From Areca catechu (lineage: Eukaryota > Streptophyta > Magnoliopsida > Arecales > Arecaceae), in assembly GCA_021397845.1 (NCBI GenBank), contig CM038045.1, positions 144,790,638 to 144,854,637 on the forward strand: a DNA stretch of 64,000 nt, in the 5' to 3' direction. The notes under the pieces are model-generated. The model saw only the letters and a program-made list of their open reading frames with translations. It was not told the origin of the DNA and ran no database searches. A program made the position numbers and the translations under genes. Of the stretch, positions 34,388-44,960 are shown one piece after another (the stretch's first letter is position 1; every line of letters begins with the position of its first letter).

Positions 34388-34926
34388 ATGTCGGGGTGCC
34401 ATTGTGATTGACCCTTGAAGGGGAACACAAGAAGGTAAGTTTAAAATTCTAAGGAATAGTTTTGCATCATTTAAATCTAGCATCATTAAAATTTCTGTTG
34501 TTCAATCCTACATGCATTATCTATGTTCTAGGAACTACCACGCCTAACACAGATTTTATTTTTAAATTTCCTTTCATCTGGTATATCATCTGTGAGTTAG
34601 GAATGTTTTGTGATTTTTTTAAATTTTTTGACATAGTTACATGCCACTTTTCTATCCCATATCAGAACTGCAACACACAGATTTCTGCACCAGGAATTAG
34701 GGTTCTTATTCATGTTTGCATTCATCTCATGGTAAATAAATTTAGAGGCATCAATATGACATAGGGTCAGGATTTCATTACCTGTACCTAGCCAAAAAAT
34801 CACCAACCTGCATAGTGAACCCAACCCTTAAGTAAAATTGAGTAGACATTTAGTTTACTCTAGTGAACTAGGGACACCCACAAGGTCGGGTTAAATCAAA
34901 TGTCAAGCCAATTTAGGCAACTTGTT

Positions 34927-35066
34927 TGGTGTGGGCACCAGAATCTGACATAGGCTCCTCAACCCTTTGTGGATATCCAATTAGGGTTCCAATTTTTCAG
35001 GTCTTGAAATAAGGCTTCAAGCCTAAACCTTGTAATTTTCCTTAGCTTTGAATTGAGTCTCATGTG
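34927..35066 (+). repeat. 5' LTR of E, first part
   Basis: It starts TGGTGTGGGCACC; 140 bp including one target-duplication copy. It aligns with 55852-55990. The first bases can be read as a polyprotein tail ending PLWISN and a stop, as in other elements. Confidence 0.85.
35062..35066 (+). repeat. Target-site duplication of D, left
   Basis: ATGTG; the right copy is at 40931-40935. It fixes the ends of D and shows that these LTRs begin at TGGTG. Confidence 0.92.
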
Positions 35067-36437
35067 TGGTGTGGACACCAGAAGCAGAAAGAAACTTCAC
35101 TCCAACAAGGTTAGCCTTATCCCAATTTGGATCGAAGATAATTAGGTTACCCTGAGTCCTGTAATTAATTTTGAGTTTTAATTCCTGATCAAGAGTGTTT
35201 CGTTTTTCTAGTCCTGTAATTACTTCTAAATTTCATTGATCAAGAGTGTTTTAGTCCTGCAATTACTTCTAAATTTCATTTACTATAAGTCCATTTCAAG
35301 TTTTAAAGTCTAGGTCAGTCAAGTCAGTTCAGTTGAGTTAAGTCATGAAAGCCAATAATAAGACTCAAATTTTGGACCCCAGAATTTGACCACATGAGGA
35401 AGAGAAGACACACCAACCAAGCAAGAGAGAAGGACCATCAACTAGGACCCACTTATGGCACCATATCAACAAAGATGCCACATCAGCAAGATTTAATCAA
35501 GTGACCCCACTTGGCACCACATGTCATCCTGAAATTCATATCCAAGTAGAAGGCCACCTCAACATGCCACGTCATCAGCCAAGGACACCACCTCACCAGC
35601 CACCTCATCACCTTGGGGCGCCAACAAAGGAAATTCAAAAGAATCCAAAGGTGGACCAAGGGAAAATTCAAATTCAAGGAGGTCGGCCACATCCCTCCCA
35701 AATCCTTTGTAACCAAACCCTCCACCAAATCCTCCAACCCCCCTTGTAATCCTCCTTAATCTATGGGTTTCAAATTTCAAATGAGTTATAAGGCTTTTTT
35801 AAGCCCTTGGACGTCCCATTGTAAATCTATTGATGAGATGAATGAAAAATGAAGTTGAAGTTGAAGTTGTAGTCTTATGTTATTTCTTTGAGTGATTGTT
35901 CCTAAGCCCCCCCCCCCCCCCACTCGAATCTACTTTCTTCTCCAAGCCATCCAACGCCAAGTTCAAGAAGGAGACATTGGAGCCAGCCAAACCATCTCAG
36001 ACTTCCTTCCTTGCTCATAAATTATTCCATCCCTTCCATATGCTTGCTTTCTTCTTCCTTAACTTTTGAACTTCATTGCAGGGTCCTACGAAGTCTTTGA
36101 GTTGTGAACAGGGTTCCCCTTGATAATGAACCAACAAGCTGAAGCCCAAGCCCAGCATTCTGATCTCTGTTATCCAAGTTCTCCAGTCCAGAGCATCGGT
36201 AGTTTCAAGGTTTGAAATCATTAGAAGGTTGGAAAGCTCAACAAGGTAAGTCCTCAATCATTAGCCCCTATTGTCTAGATCTTCTTCCTTCTTAGTTTTA
36301 GGATTGTGTCTAATCATGTAATAGTTCCTTTTCATTTAATCCTTAAGACTTATTATGATGAGTACAATGCTAGTGTAATTAGGGTTCATTGCTCTACAAA
36401 CACTAATCAAATCATTAATCATATGCTTGCCGCATCA
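35067..36437 (+). repeat. 5' LTR of D
   Basis: 1371 bp, starting TGGTGTGGACACC and ending GCATCA. U3 motif cluster at about 35470-35620; a run of 15 C at about 35907; acceptor-like TTCATTGCAG (AG 36080-36081) after a strong pyrimidine tract; donor AAG/GTAAGT at 36246, giving a 164-nt exon-like segment. Confidence 0.93.
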
Positions 36438-36440
36438 TCT

Positions 36441-36452
36441 TGGTATCAGAGC
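36441..36452 (+). promoter_or_regulatory. Primer-binding site of D
   Basis: TGGTATCAGAGC, three bases after the LTR end. The leader that follows (36453-37467) is almost the same as that of B and holds the hairpin GTGTACT/AGTACAC (36523-36538). Confidence 0.93.
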
Positions 36453-37467
36453 ATGGTTGCATTAGGGTAGAATAGTTTTCTTTAAATCTAAGCAAGATCT
36501 AAAATTCACGCCTCCTGAGCGGGTGTACTCCAGTACACTATCACGACCCATGGGAATAATGAGCCCCTAGCCAGACGTGAATTTTTTAGATTGAAGTTTG
36601 GGTAAACCATTGCACTTGTTTGATTAGGTTCTGTTTTCTGAAAATTTGCATATGTTTACTGTAATCCGTCTGCAGCTCCAAAGGAAAGTCACTAATTTTT
36701 GTTGAAATAATTTTTTTCTTGTTCCTTTTTAAGTCAGTTATCACCATATTAAATTTCATCATCAGAAAAAAAATATAAGAAAAATGAAAATTTCTGCAGT
36801 TCGACACTATCATTAGGGTTCTGTTCTGTCCTTTTTATTTATCTTCATTTGTAGGATCTGCTTAGAGTAGTACAGATTTTAGTTTTAAAATTCCTTTCAT
36901 CTACATTGAAACATATAAGTTAGAAATCCTCTGTGAATTTCTCAGAATTTTTGGATATTTTTTCATCATGTTTTCCACACCACTTTCAAACTGCAACACA
37001 CTTCTGCAGCACCTTTGCATTTCATTCATCTCATGAGAAATCAAATTAAGGGCATCAATTTGACATAGGGTCAGGGTTTCATCACCTGTCCCTAGCCCAA
37101 AATATCACCAACCAGCATATCGATCCCAGCTCGTTAATTAAAATTGAGTAGAACGTTAATTGCCCTAGTGGGTTAGGGACACCAACAAGTTGGGTTCAGG
37201 TTAGGGTCAAGTTAACTGTGTCAGCTAATTGGTGTGTGCTTACAGACTTGGTATCTAGGATTGGTGCATCAGGGCTTGTGATTTGGTCTGCCTACCTGGC
37301 CAATCTCAGATTGGTGTCTAAGGTTGGCAATCAGGGACCTTCACTCCCCTCCACCTACCTCGCTAAGTCCCATAAGTACTACTAGCTAGTTGGTTCACTT
37401 AATTAGACTTGAAATTTGTGCTCTAGGTCTAGGAAACCTTAGCTCGAGCTTGAGTCTACTTGCATGC

Positions 37468-38280
37468 ATGAAAACTAGATTAGGAGCCTCATATTCACCA
37501 ATCCAGACCCAGTGCAGTGTAGCCATGGACCCGAATCTTGAAACCATGCTGAAAACCCTAAATGATCAAATGGCCCAATTGAACCAAATGCTGGCTAAAC
37601 AATTTTCCTTAGACCAACCAACTCCTACTATCCCATTAGCTCATATGAATGATAGGAGTAAGAACCCTAAAGTACAAGTTGAGTTCATTAATACTCAAGA
37701 CTTAGGGTATCCTCAAACTGAAGGGCTAGGGAAGGAAGAAGGCAAATTTGAACAACCTAGTAAATATGTGTATGAGACTGACATAAGTTTAATAGATGAA
37801 TATGAAGAGGAAGACTGTGAAGAGAACAACTTTAATACCTTACCTGAGGAAACCTTTGGAAAAGAAAAGATTATTGAGCCTAGTCCTGAAACATCAGAAC
37901 AACCAAAATTTAGTGAGGACTTGGTTCCCGTAAGAAAATGCCCTCAGGAAGAACCCAATACTTTATCTTCGACATAAGAACTCCTTCAGGTACCTGAGAA
38001 GAACCCAATCATTATTTTAGAAGACTTTCCTGATGACCTTCAACTACCTAGAAGCATCCCGCCCGTAGATCAATATTCAAATCTTAAGGTCATCATGAGT
38101 AACCAAGGTCTGTTTCAAGATTCTCCTAAATTACCCCAAGACTCAGATTCCTATTTCCTGCCTTTCCTTAAGTCTTATCCTAATTTTAGAGCCATTAAGT
38201 TTCATTTTGATGAGATAACTAGGTTTCATGAGCCTTTAAAGCCTATTCCTTTTGCTACCTACTTTTGGAAAACCTTATGA
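37468..38280 (+). pseudogene. Gag-derived ORF fused to integrase stub, element D
   Basis: It is homologous to 16028-16879 in B: start MKTRLGASYSP, block PLAHMNDRSKNP, acidic region (DEYEEEDCEENN), then PFLKSYPNFRAIKFHFDE and the integrase-derived YFWKTL. It is broken by a stop at 37975-37977 and ends at a stop at 38278-38280, in the same frame. The shared layout with B and F implies one ancestral gag-to-integrase deletion. Confidence 0.75.
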
Positions 38281-38513
38281 CATTTGCTAGGAACCCATGG
38301 TAAATTCTCATGTGCATACCAGACCAGGGTCAAACCCAGAGAGTCATTAATCTGTTAGGTTTAGGCCCTAGAGAGTCCAATAAAATTCCTCTCAATAAGG
38401 ATGCCTAGTTTAGTCCGCATTTTGTAAGTGCTTGTGTAAATTTCTAAGTCTGCTGAGTCCTATGCATAGCATGTTGAGGATTTGCATCATGAAATAAACA
38501 AGAAATTTGATTT

Positions 38514-38597
38514 GAGCAATGAAGCCTATTAACAGGTACAAAATTTTAGATCAAAAGTACTAAAGTAAAGCTAAGGAAGGAGCACTGAAATTTGAAA
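38514..38597 (-). repeat. Antisense LTR fragment (B family) inside D
   Basis: It is the reverse complement of about 14875-14950 in the LTR of B. At the left edge GAGCAATGAA-CCTAT is shared by the integrase coding sequence and the antisense LTR, so the switch occurred at microhomology. At the right edge GAAATTTG is the join to gag. Confidence 0.8.
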
Positions 38598-39635
38598 CCT
38601 AAGATCTACATTGATTGGGAAGGTGAGATGGACCAGTATTTTGACTGGTTTGATATGAGTGAAGAGCACAAGTGTAAGTTTGCAAAGCTTAAACTTGTGC
38701 ACCAAGCTAGGTTATATTGGGGAAATATTGAGAGACTCACTAGACAAAGAGGTGATGTGCCCATAGTGACCTGGCGAGCTATGAAACTTAGGCTTAGGGA
38801 GAAATACCTTCCTATGTCCTACCGCCAAAGACTCCTAGATCAATGGCAAAGACTTACTCAAGGAAATAGGAGTGTCGCAGAGTACATAGCGAAGTTTGAC
38901 GAATTCGATATGAGGTGCAATGTTGATGAATCTGAGTCTTTCGCACAGCATGTCACAAATCTACATAAAGAAATCAGTAATAAGATCCAACTGAGCAATG
39001 AAACTTACAAACATTTAGCTGATTCACATAAGAGGGCTAAAGAATTCTGTGAAGGGGATTATGCGATGATTAGGCTCAACCCTGAACGGTTCCCACCTGG
39101 AACCATAAAGCAGCTGCATGCCCGCGGAGCGAGACCTTTCAAGATCTTAAAGAAAATAGGGCTTAATGCATATGTTTTGGAACTTTCACCTGATATGGGT
39201 ATCAGTACAACCTTTAATGTTTCAGACCTAGTAGAATACAAAGAACCAGTACTAATACCTAGTGAGCCTTTTGGGCCAGAAACTTTCATTGAGAGTGAAC
39301 ATATTTTCGAGTGTCCACCACCAACTTTACCCGAGCGGAGAGAGAGGATTGAGAGAATCCTGGATGACAAGACCATTACTACCAGGAATAAGGACTATCA
39401 GCGATACCTGATTCAATAGCAAGGTCGACCTGAGTCAGACAACTCTTGGATTACTCGAGAGGACCTGCAAAGACTTAACCCAGACTTGTTCGAGCATTAC
39501 CAAGGCAAAACTGAACTATACTCGATAAGGTCGAGTTCTGTCCACCCCGGGAGAATTGGTGTGGACACCAGAAGTAGAAAGAAACTTCACTCCAACAAGG
39601 TAAGCCTTATCCCAATTTGGATCGAAGATAATTAG
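38598..39635 (+). pseudogene. Capsid fragment fused to integrase C-terminus and chromodomain, element D
   Basis: One frame runs from about 38598, with a stop at 39417-39419. It starts with the gag capsid core (YIDWEGEMDQYFDWFDMSEE, RLYWGNIERL, KYLPMSYRQR), jumps after FDMRCNVDESE directly into the integrase C-terminal region (RLNPERFPPGT), then the chromodomain (RIERILDDKTITTRNKDY). After the stop the same frame continues through the PPT into the LTR and ends at 39633-39635. Capsid and chromodomain in one frame is an unusual fusion. Confidence 0.83.
39521..39556 (+). promoter_or_regulatory. PPT of D with upstream hairpin
   Basis: CTCGAT (39521-39526) and GTCGAG (39530-39535) form a hairpin with one U-G pair. 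The PPT GGGAGAA ends just before the LTR. Confidence 0.7.
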
Positions 39636-40930
39636 GTTACCCTGAGTTCTGTAATTAATTTTGAGTTTTAATTCCTGATCAAAAGTGTTTTATTTTTCTA
39701 GTCCTGTAATTACTTCTAAATTTCATTGATCAAGAGTGTTTTAGTCCTGTAATTACTTCTAAATTTCATTTACTGTAAGTCCATTTCAAGTTTTAAAGTC
39801 TAGGTCAGTCAAGTCAGTTCAGTTGAGTTAAGTTATGAAAGTGAACAACAAGACTCAAATTCTGGACCCCATAATTTGACCACATGAGGAAGAGAAGACA
39901 CACCAACCAAGCAAGAGAGAAGGACCATCAACTAGGACCCACTTATGGCACCATATCAACAAAGATGCTACATCAGCAAGATTTAATCAAGTGACCCCAC
40001 TTGGTGCCACATGTCATCCTGAAATTCATATCCAAGTAGAAGGCCACCTCAACATGCCACATCATCAGCCAAGGACACCACCTCACCAGCCACCTCATCA
40101 CCTTGGGGCGCCAACAAAGGAAATTCAAAAGAATCCAAAGGTGGCCGACCAAGGGAAAATTCAAATTCAAGGAGGTCGGCCACATCCCTCCCAAATCCTT
40201 TGTAACCAAACCCTCCACCAAATCCTCCAACCCCCCTTGTAATCCTCCTTAATCTATGGGTTTCAAATTTCAAATGAGTTGTAAGGCTTTTTTTAAGCCC
40301 TTGGACGTCCCATTGTAAATCTATTGATGAGATGAATGAAAAATGAAGTTAAAGTTGAAGTTGTAGTCTTATGTTATTTCTTTGAGTGATTGTTCCTAAG
40401 CCCCCCCCCCCCCCACTCGAATCTACTTTCTTCTCCAAGCCATCCAACGCCAAGTTCAAGAAGGAGACATTGGAGCCGGCCAAACCATCTCAAACTTCCT
40501 TCCTTGCTCATAAATTATTCCATCCCTTCCATATGATTGCTTTCTTCTTCCTTAACTTTTGAACTTCATTGCAAGGTCCTTCGAAGTCTTTGAGTTGTGA
40601 ACAGGGTTCCCCTTGATAATGAACCAACAAGCTGAAGCCCAAGCCCAGCATTCTGATCTCTGTTATCCAAGTTCTCCAGTCCAGAGCATTGGTAGTTTCA
40701 AGGTTTGAAATCATTAGAAGGTTGGAAAGCTCAACAAGGTAAGTCCTCAATCATTAGCCCCTATTGTCTAGATCTTCTTCCTTCTTAGTTTTAGGATTGT
40801 GTCTAATCATGTAATAGTCCCTTTTCATGTAATCCTTAAGACTTATTATGATTAGTACAATGCTAGTGTAATTAGGGTTCATTGCTCTACAAACCCTAAT
40901 CAAATCATTAATCATATGCTTGCCACATCA
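39557..40930 (+). repeat. 3' LTR of D
   Basis: 1374 bp, about 96-97% identical to 35067-36437 over the parts I compared. The acceptor-like site reads GCAAGG here instead of GCAGGG, and the C run is 14 long. Confidence 0.93.
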
Positions 40931-42441
40931 ATGTGTCTGTATCTAGTCCTGTACTTTGACCATTTAGGTCAAATTGTGTCATGTACTGAGTCCAGTCCTG
41001 TATTGAGTCAATTGTGTCCTATACTGAGTCCAGTCAGAGTCGGTTTGAAGTATGGGTCCAAGCAAGATTGGTCTTAAAATCTAGTCACTTTGGAGCCAAG
41101 CCAGGAAGGAAGCCAACTCAGCTCAGGGGCCCACCTCTTCATCCTATGTGGTGCCATGTTAGCTTGCCAAGTGGGCAGCAAATTTTAGATTATTGGATGC
41201 CCAATGGGGGGACACAATACTTGATACACTACCTCTTTCCCTCCCCCACATCATGCTCTTTTCCAAGTAAAGGTGGCCAGCCAAAGGAAGGTCCAAGGAG
41301 TTTGAAATATGGAGAATTTGAATCCCTTGCTTCAAGCCCTCCTATCAAGCTATCTTCCCAAATTACATGAACAACTATGGAAGGAAGGCAAGAATCCATG
41401 GGCGCCTCCATCTCCCACTCCCCACATCATGCCTTGTTCCAAAGTTGGATGCACAACCAAGGAATGGAGGAGAACACATGCCTTGCTACAATCCCTACTT
41501 CAAGTCTTCTTCCAAAATAAGAACTCCACCTACCAAGTCAAGGGCACCAGGATCCCTCTTCCAAGCCTCAAGTCAAGCCCCGCACAATCAAATCCAAAGT
41601 CAAGGTTGGCCAAAGGGAGAGAAATCTGAAATTTTTTGGGCACCTCTTCAAAGAGGACTTGTATTTTCATTTGAATTTCAAATGGGGTCCTAAGTTGCCT
41701 ATAAAAAAGACCTTACCCCTCCTTTGTATTTTTTAATTTTTGATGAATGAAAAACCAAGTTTCTTGAGATCCAATTTCTCTTTAGTTGCCTTCGTTCACT
41801 AGGAACGTTGATCTCCATGAGGGAGCACCTTCACCTTCAGGCGTCGAGAGGTGTGAGGCCTCATGTTACCGTCACTTCCGCAACTCCATCCTCCAACTTC
41901 GAATCGGAGCCCATTGGGATCATCCACCCGGGCACCTTAGCAAGAAGAAATCCACCATCACCACTTCAACTCTCTTTCATTCTTCTATTGCTATCTTTTG
42001 ATCGAAACCTAACTCTTCTTCTTTGAATGCTCACAGGTCCTCCATGTGCCATGAACATGGAATCAGTCTCCTTTGTCTTCGTGACCTTCGGACCACAAGC
42101 CGACGCCTTCGCGGGGTTGAAGGCTCGATCATCCAGGCCGCATCTGCTAGAGTGATTGATCTCAGCATCGGGCACTTCGGATCTTTGAGGTTTGCAACCC
42201 TAGACTCCTAAGTAGGTATTATTCTGAGAGCTAAGTCCTATGGGGTTTCTCAATCCCGGGATCCTCTCTTTATCATTGCTTAGGGACTACTTGCTTGCCT
42301 GAAGTTCTTGTTAGTATAGAACCCTAGTTTTATTCTCTCTTGTCTTCAGGAATCCTCAACCTAATTTAAAAACCCTAAAAGTCACAAAACAACAAATCTC
42401 TTGCATCATTTTTCATCTTGCATCTAGTTAGTCCCCCATCA
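40931..42441 (+). repeat. 5' LTR of E, second part
   Basis: Begins with the second ATGTG copy and continues the E LTR to CATCA. TATAAAAAAG at 41700-41709 is a likely TATA box. A pyrimidine tract ends in TCACAG (AG 42035-42036). The segment 41810-42190 is richer in CpG than the rest of the window. Confidence 0.87.
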
Positions 42442-42445
42442 TTTC

Positions 42446-42457
42446 TGGTATCAGAGC
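42446..42457 (+). promoter_or_regulatory. Primer-binding site of E
   Basis: TGGTATCAGAGC, four bases after the LTR end. Confidence 0.92.
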
Positions 42458-42515
42458 ATGGTTAGGACTTAGCGCTTCTTAAGTACCTGGATTAGGTTCT
42501 TCACCAGGCCGTCCG

Positions 42516-42578
42516 ATCTTAGGAGAAAAGTAAGGTTTCAAGACCCTCTCTTCCCATTCCACGGGGATCTCCTAAGGC
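42516..42578 (+). promoter_or_regulatory. Structured leader RNA element, copy E
   Basis: CTTAGGAG (42518-42525) pairs with CTCCTAAG (42569-42576). The inner hairpin AAGGT (42532-42536)/ACCCT (42543-42547) has one mismatch. The remaining leader (to 43477) holds no ORF and a run of about 17 A near 42634. Confidence 0.58.
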
Positions 42579-43477
42579 ATGTAGGGGTGCCATTGTGATA
42601 GGCCTTTGAAGGGGAATACAAGAAGAATAGATTTAAAAAAAAAAAAAAAATTTGCATCTTAGATCTCATCTTTAAATTTCTGCATTTTTTCCTTTCCGAA
42701 TATAGGCTGTTGTTTTAGTTTTTTCTGCTTGTAAGAATCTCTAAATTTTTTTATTTTTATTTTATTAGATCACACATAATTGAAAATATTTTTGATAATT
42801 TTCTCAGATTATATTGCAGCTTGTAGAATTTCTACAACCTAGAATACTGCCTGGGAAGAAGTTCTATTCTGAGAATTTCAGCAATTGCATTTTCTTACGT
42901 TTTCATTTGTCATATAGTTTAATCTTGCATTTAGGGTCATATCATTTTATTTCCTTCATCTTATCTCTGTTATCATACATTAAAAAACCCAAAAAAATAT
43001 AATTTAGACCCATCTCATTAAAGCATTTGTTTGTCATCAATTGCATAAATCACTTAAAGGGCGGCAATTTAACATAGGGTTAGGATTTCATTACATATCC
43101 CTAGCCCAAAAAAAGTCACTAACCTGCATCACGAACCCAAGCTCTAATTAAAATCGAGTAGACACTAATTTTACTCTAGAGAGCTTAGGGACACCAACTG
43201 GTCGAGTCAAGACTAAGTGTCTATTCTTGACATCAGCCCATTCTGTGTGTGATGCTACTCTTGGTGTCTAGGCTTGGTGATTCAGGGCTTGTGAGTTTGG
43301 TCCGCCTACCTGGCCAATCCCAGATTGGTGTCTAAGGTTGGCGTTCTGGGACCTCCACTCCCCTACACCTACCTAGCCAAGGACAGAGTTACTACAGACT
43401 GGTTTGCCACCCTGACTTAGGAAACTAGTTGAGATTCTAGGTCTAGTAGATCATAGACGATTTTGCATGCTTAACTC

Positions 43478-44920
43478 ATGTCGACTAGATCAGGAGTCCC
43501 TTATTATCCCCACCATTCCCAATCAAGTGAACCTATGGAGAATGAATGAGAAGATCAATTAAAGCTCATCCTTGAATAGATAGTTAGGATGAACAATAAG
43601 CTTGATAAGTATGAGGATAGGTTTGAAGCCCGCAAGGCCCATGCTAAATTCAACTTCTCTAGGTCCAATTCCCTTGATCCAAGAGCCTATGATCATGATC
43701 TTGCCCCTGAGTCTAGCCCTAGGAGCCCATACCCATACTTGGTTGACTCTGAGGAGGGACCCTTTAGGAGCACTGAATCTTATGCACCCACCTTTGATGG
43801 AAGACAAGAGGCATATATCAAATGGATCAGTATTTTGAGCGCACTAACATATCGGAATTAGGAAAGGTTAGGTTGGCCAAAACCAAGTTCACCCAACATG
43901 CTAGGTCACATTGGTATGTTATTGAGTGTGAATGTTATCACAAAGAAGAAGAAATAAGTACTTGGAGAGACATGAGAAGTAAGTTGAGAGATAAGTACCT
44001 AGGTAGATCCTATGAGAAAAGACTTTTAGACCGATGGTACCGACTGAGACAGGATGATAGGCCAGTGTCTGAGTATATCAAAAAATTCTAGGAGTTTGTT
44101 AGGAGATGTAACACCACTGAATATAAGTCTGAGACCATAGCTAGGTTTCGAGATGATCTACGTAGGGATATCCAGCAAGAACTTCTCCATTGGAAGATTT
44201 ATAGCCTGAAAGAAGCCTATGACACTGCTAGGGAATTTGAGTCATATCAAAGAAAATTCATGAACTACCAAGTTAAGCCCAGCAGAGTTAGTACCTTTGA
44301 ACCCAAACCCAACCCTACTCAACTTCCCTTAGACCAACCAACTTCTACTGTCTCGTTAGTTCATATGAATGATAGGAACAAGAATCCTGAAGTACAAATT
44401 GAGTGCATTAATATTCAAGACTTAGGGTATCCCCAAACTGAAGAGTTTCAGGGAGAAGAGATTGAGCCCACTAAGAACTTAAGTGAAGAAACCCTTGAGC
44501 CTAGTGAGGAATCCAAAGAAAACATCTCTGAATCAAGCCTAGTGGGGGAGTGTGATGTAGATGAACCCAAGGTTGAAGTCATCAAGGAATCAAAGGATAA
44601 TGATCCTAAACCCACCACAAAATTTAAAGAAGAAACGTCCAAGTCAGGATCAAACAAAGTCAATGATAGTGAAGGTTCTCCAGTATCGCCCATAGAGAAG
44701 GTCCAAGAATAAGAAGAAGACAGTAGTTTAGAGGACTTTCTAGATAAACTTTCCAAAGACCTTCCTGATAACCTTCCACCTTCTAGGAGCACCCAGCCAA
44801 CCCTAGAACTTGCACCTGTAGACCCTCCTAGTACAAATCATGAGGTTAGGATGAGTGCACCCATAAAACAATGTCCAAATTTTGAGGTTATCACGAGTAA
44901 CCAATGTCTATTTCATGCAA
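43478..44920 (+). pseudogene. gag: gag of chromovirus E (broken, 3'-truncated)
   Basis: The start MSTRSGVPYYP is of the shared type. It is broken by a stop at 43547-43549, a frameshift near 43830 and a stop at 44089-44091. The capsid core is present (MDQYFERTNISE, KLRDKYLGRSYEKRLLD). No zinc knuckle follows; instead comes the PLDQPTSTVSLVHMNDR block also found in B and D, then a long Glu/Ser/Lys-rich region and a stop at 44710-44712. E thus links full gag (A) with the capsid-less ORFs (B, D). Confidence 0.82.
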
Positions 44921-44960
44921 GAAGGGGTGTCAGGGATTAAGAAAGGGTGTCAGGGATTAA
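44921..44960. repeat. 20-bp tandem duplication at deletion junction
   Basis: GAAGGGGTGTCAGGGATTAA and a copy with one change (GAAAGGG) lie head to tail exactly where E gag (+) meets the antisense gag of G (-). Confidence 0.85.

Larger units (their letters stand above)
32952..34926 (+). mobile_element. Chromovirus C, 5' part only
   Basis: 5' LTR (32952-34245), PBS and about 670 bp of leader; then E begins. No 3' end of C is found: it was probably lost in the deletion at about 44920. The left flank is GTGGA, with no matching right copy. Confidence 0.8.
35067..40930 (+). mobile_element. Chromovirus D, mosaic non-autonomous derivative
   Basis: 5864 bp with two LTRs, PBS, PPT and target duplication ATGTG. 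The interior is a mosaic: a B-like leader and gag-integrase stub, an antisense LTR fragment of the B family, a gag capsid piece, then integrase C-terminus and chromodomain. It lacks protease, RT and RNase H. Inserted in the 5' LTR of E. Confidence 0.93.
34927..44920 (+). mobile_element. Chromovirus E, 3'-deleted, with D in its 5' LTR
   Basis: The 5' LTR is split by D (34927-35066 and 40931-42441), then PBS, leader and gag to about 44920. Its pol and 3' LTR are missing; the junction carries a 20-bp tandem duplication. The LTR sequence resembles the stub H at 55852-56054. Confidence 0.85.

Noticed and set aside
34927..35066. Solo LTR or independent small element
   Set aside because: It continues at 40936 after D; ATGTG at both sides of D shows a split LTR.
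35483..35780. Glycine-rich minus-strand frame and overlapping plus-strand frames
   Set aside because: LTR sequence of D, repeated at 39973-40273, out of register with any retroelement protein.
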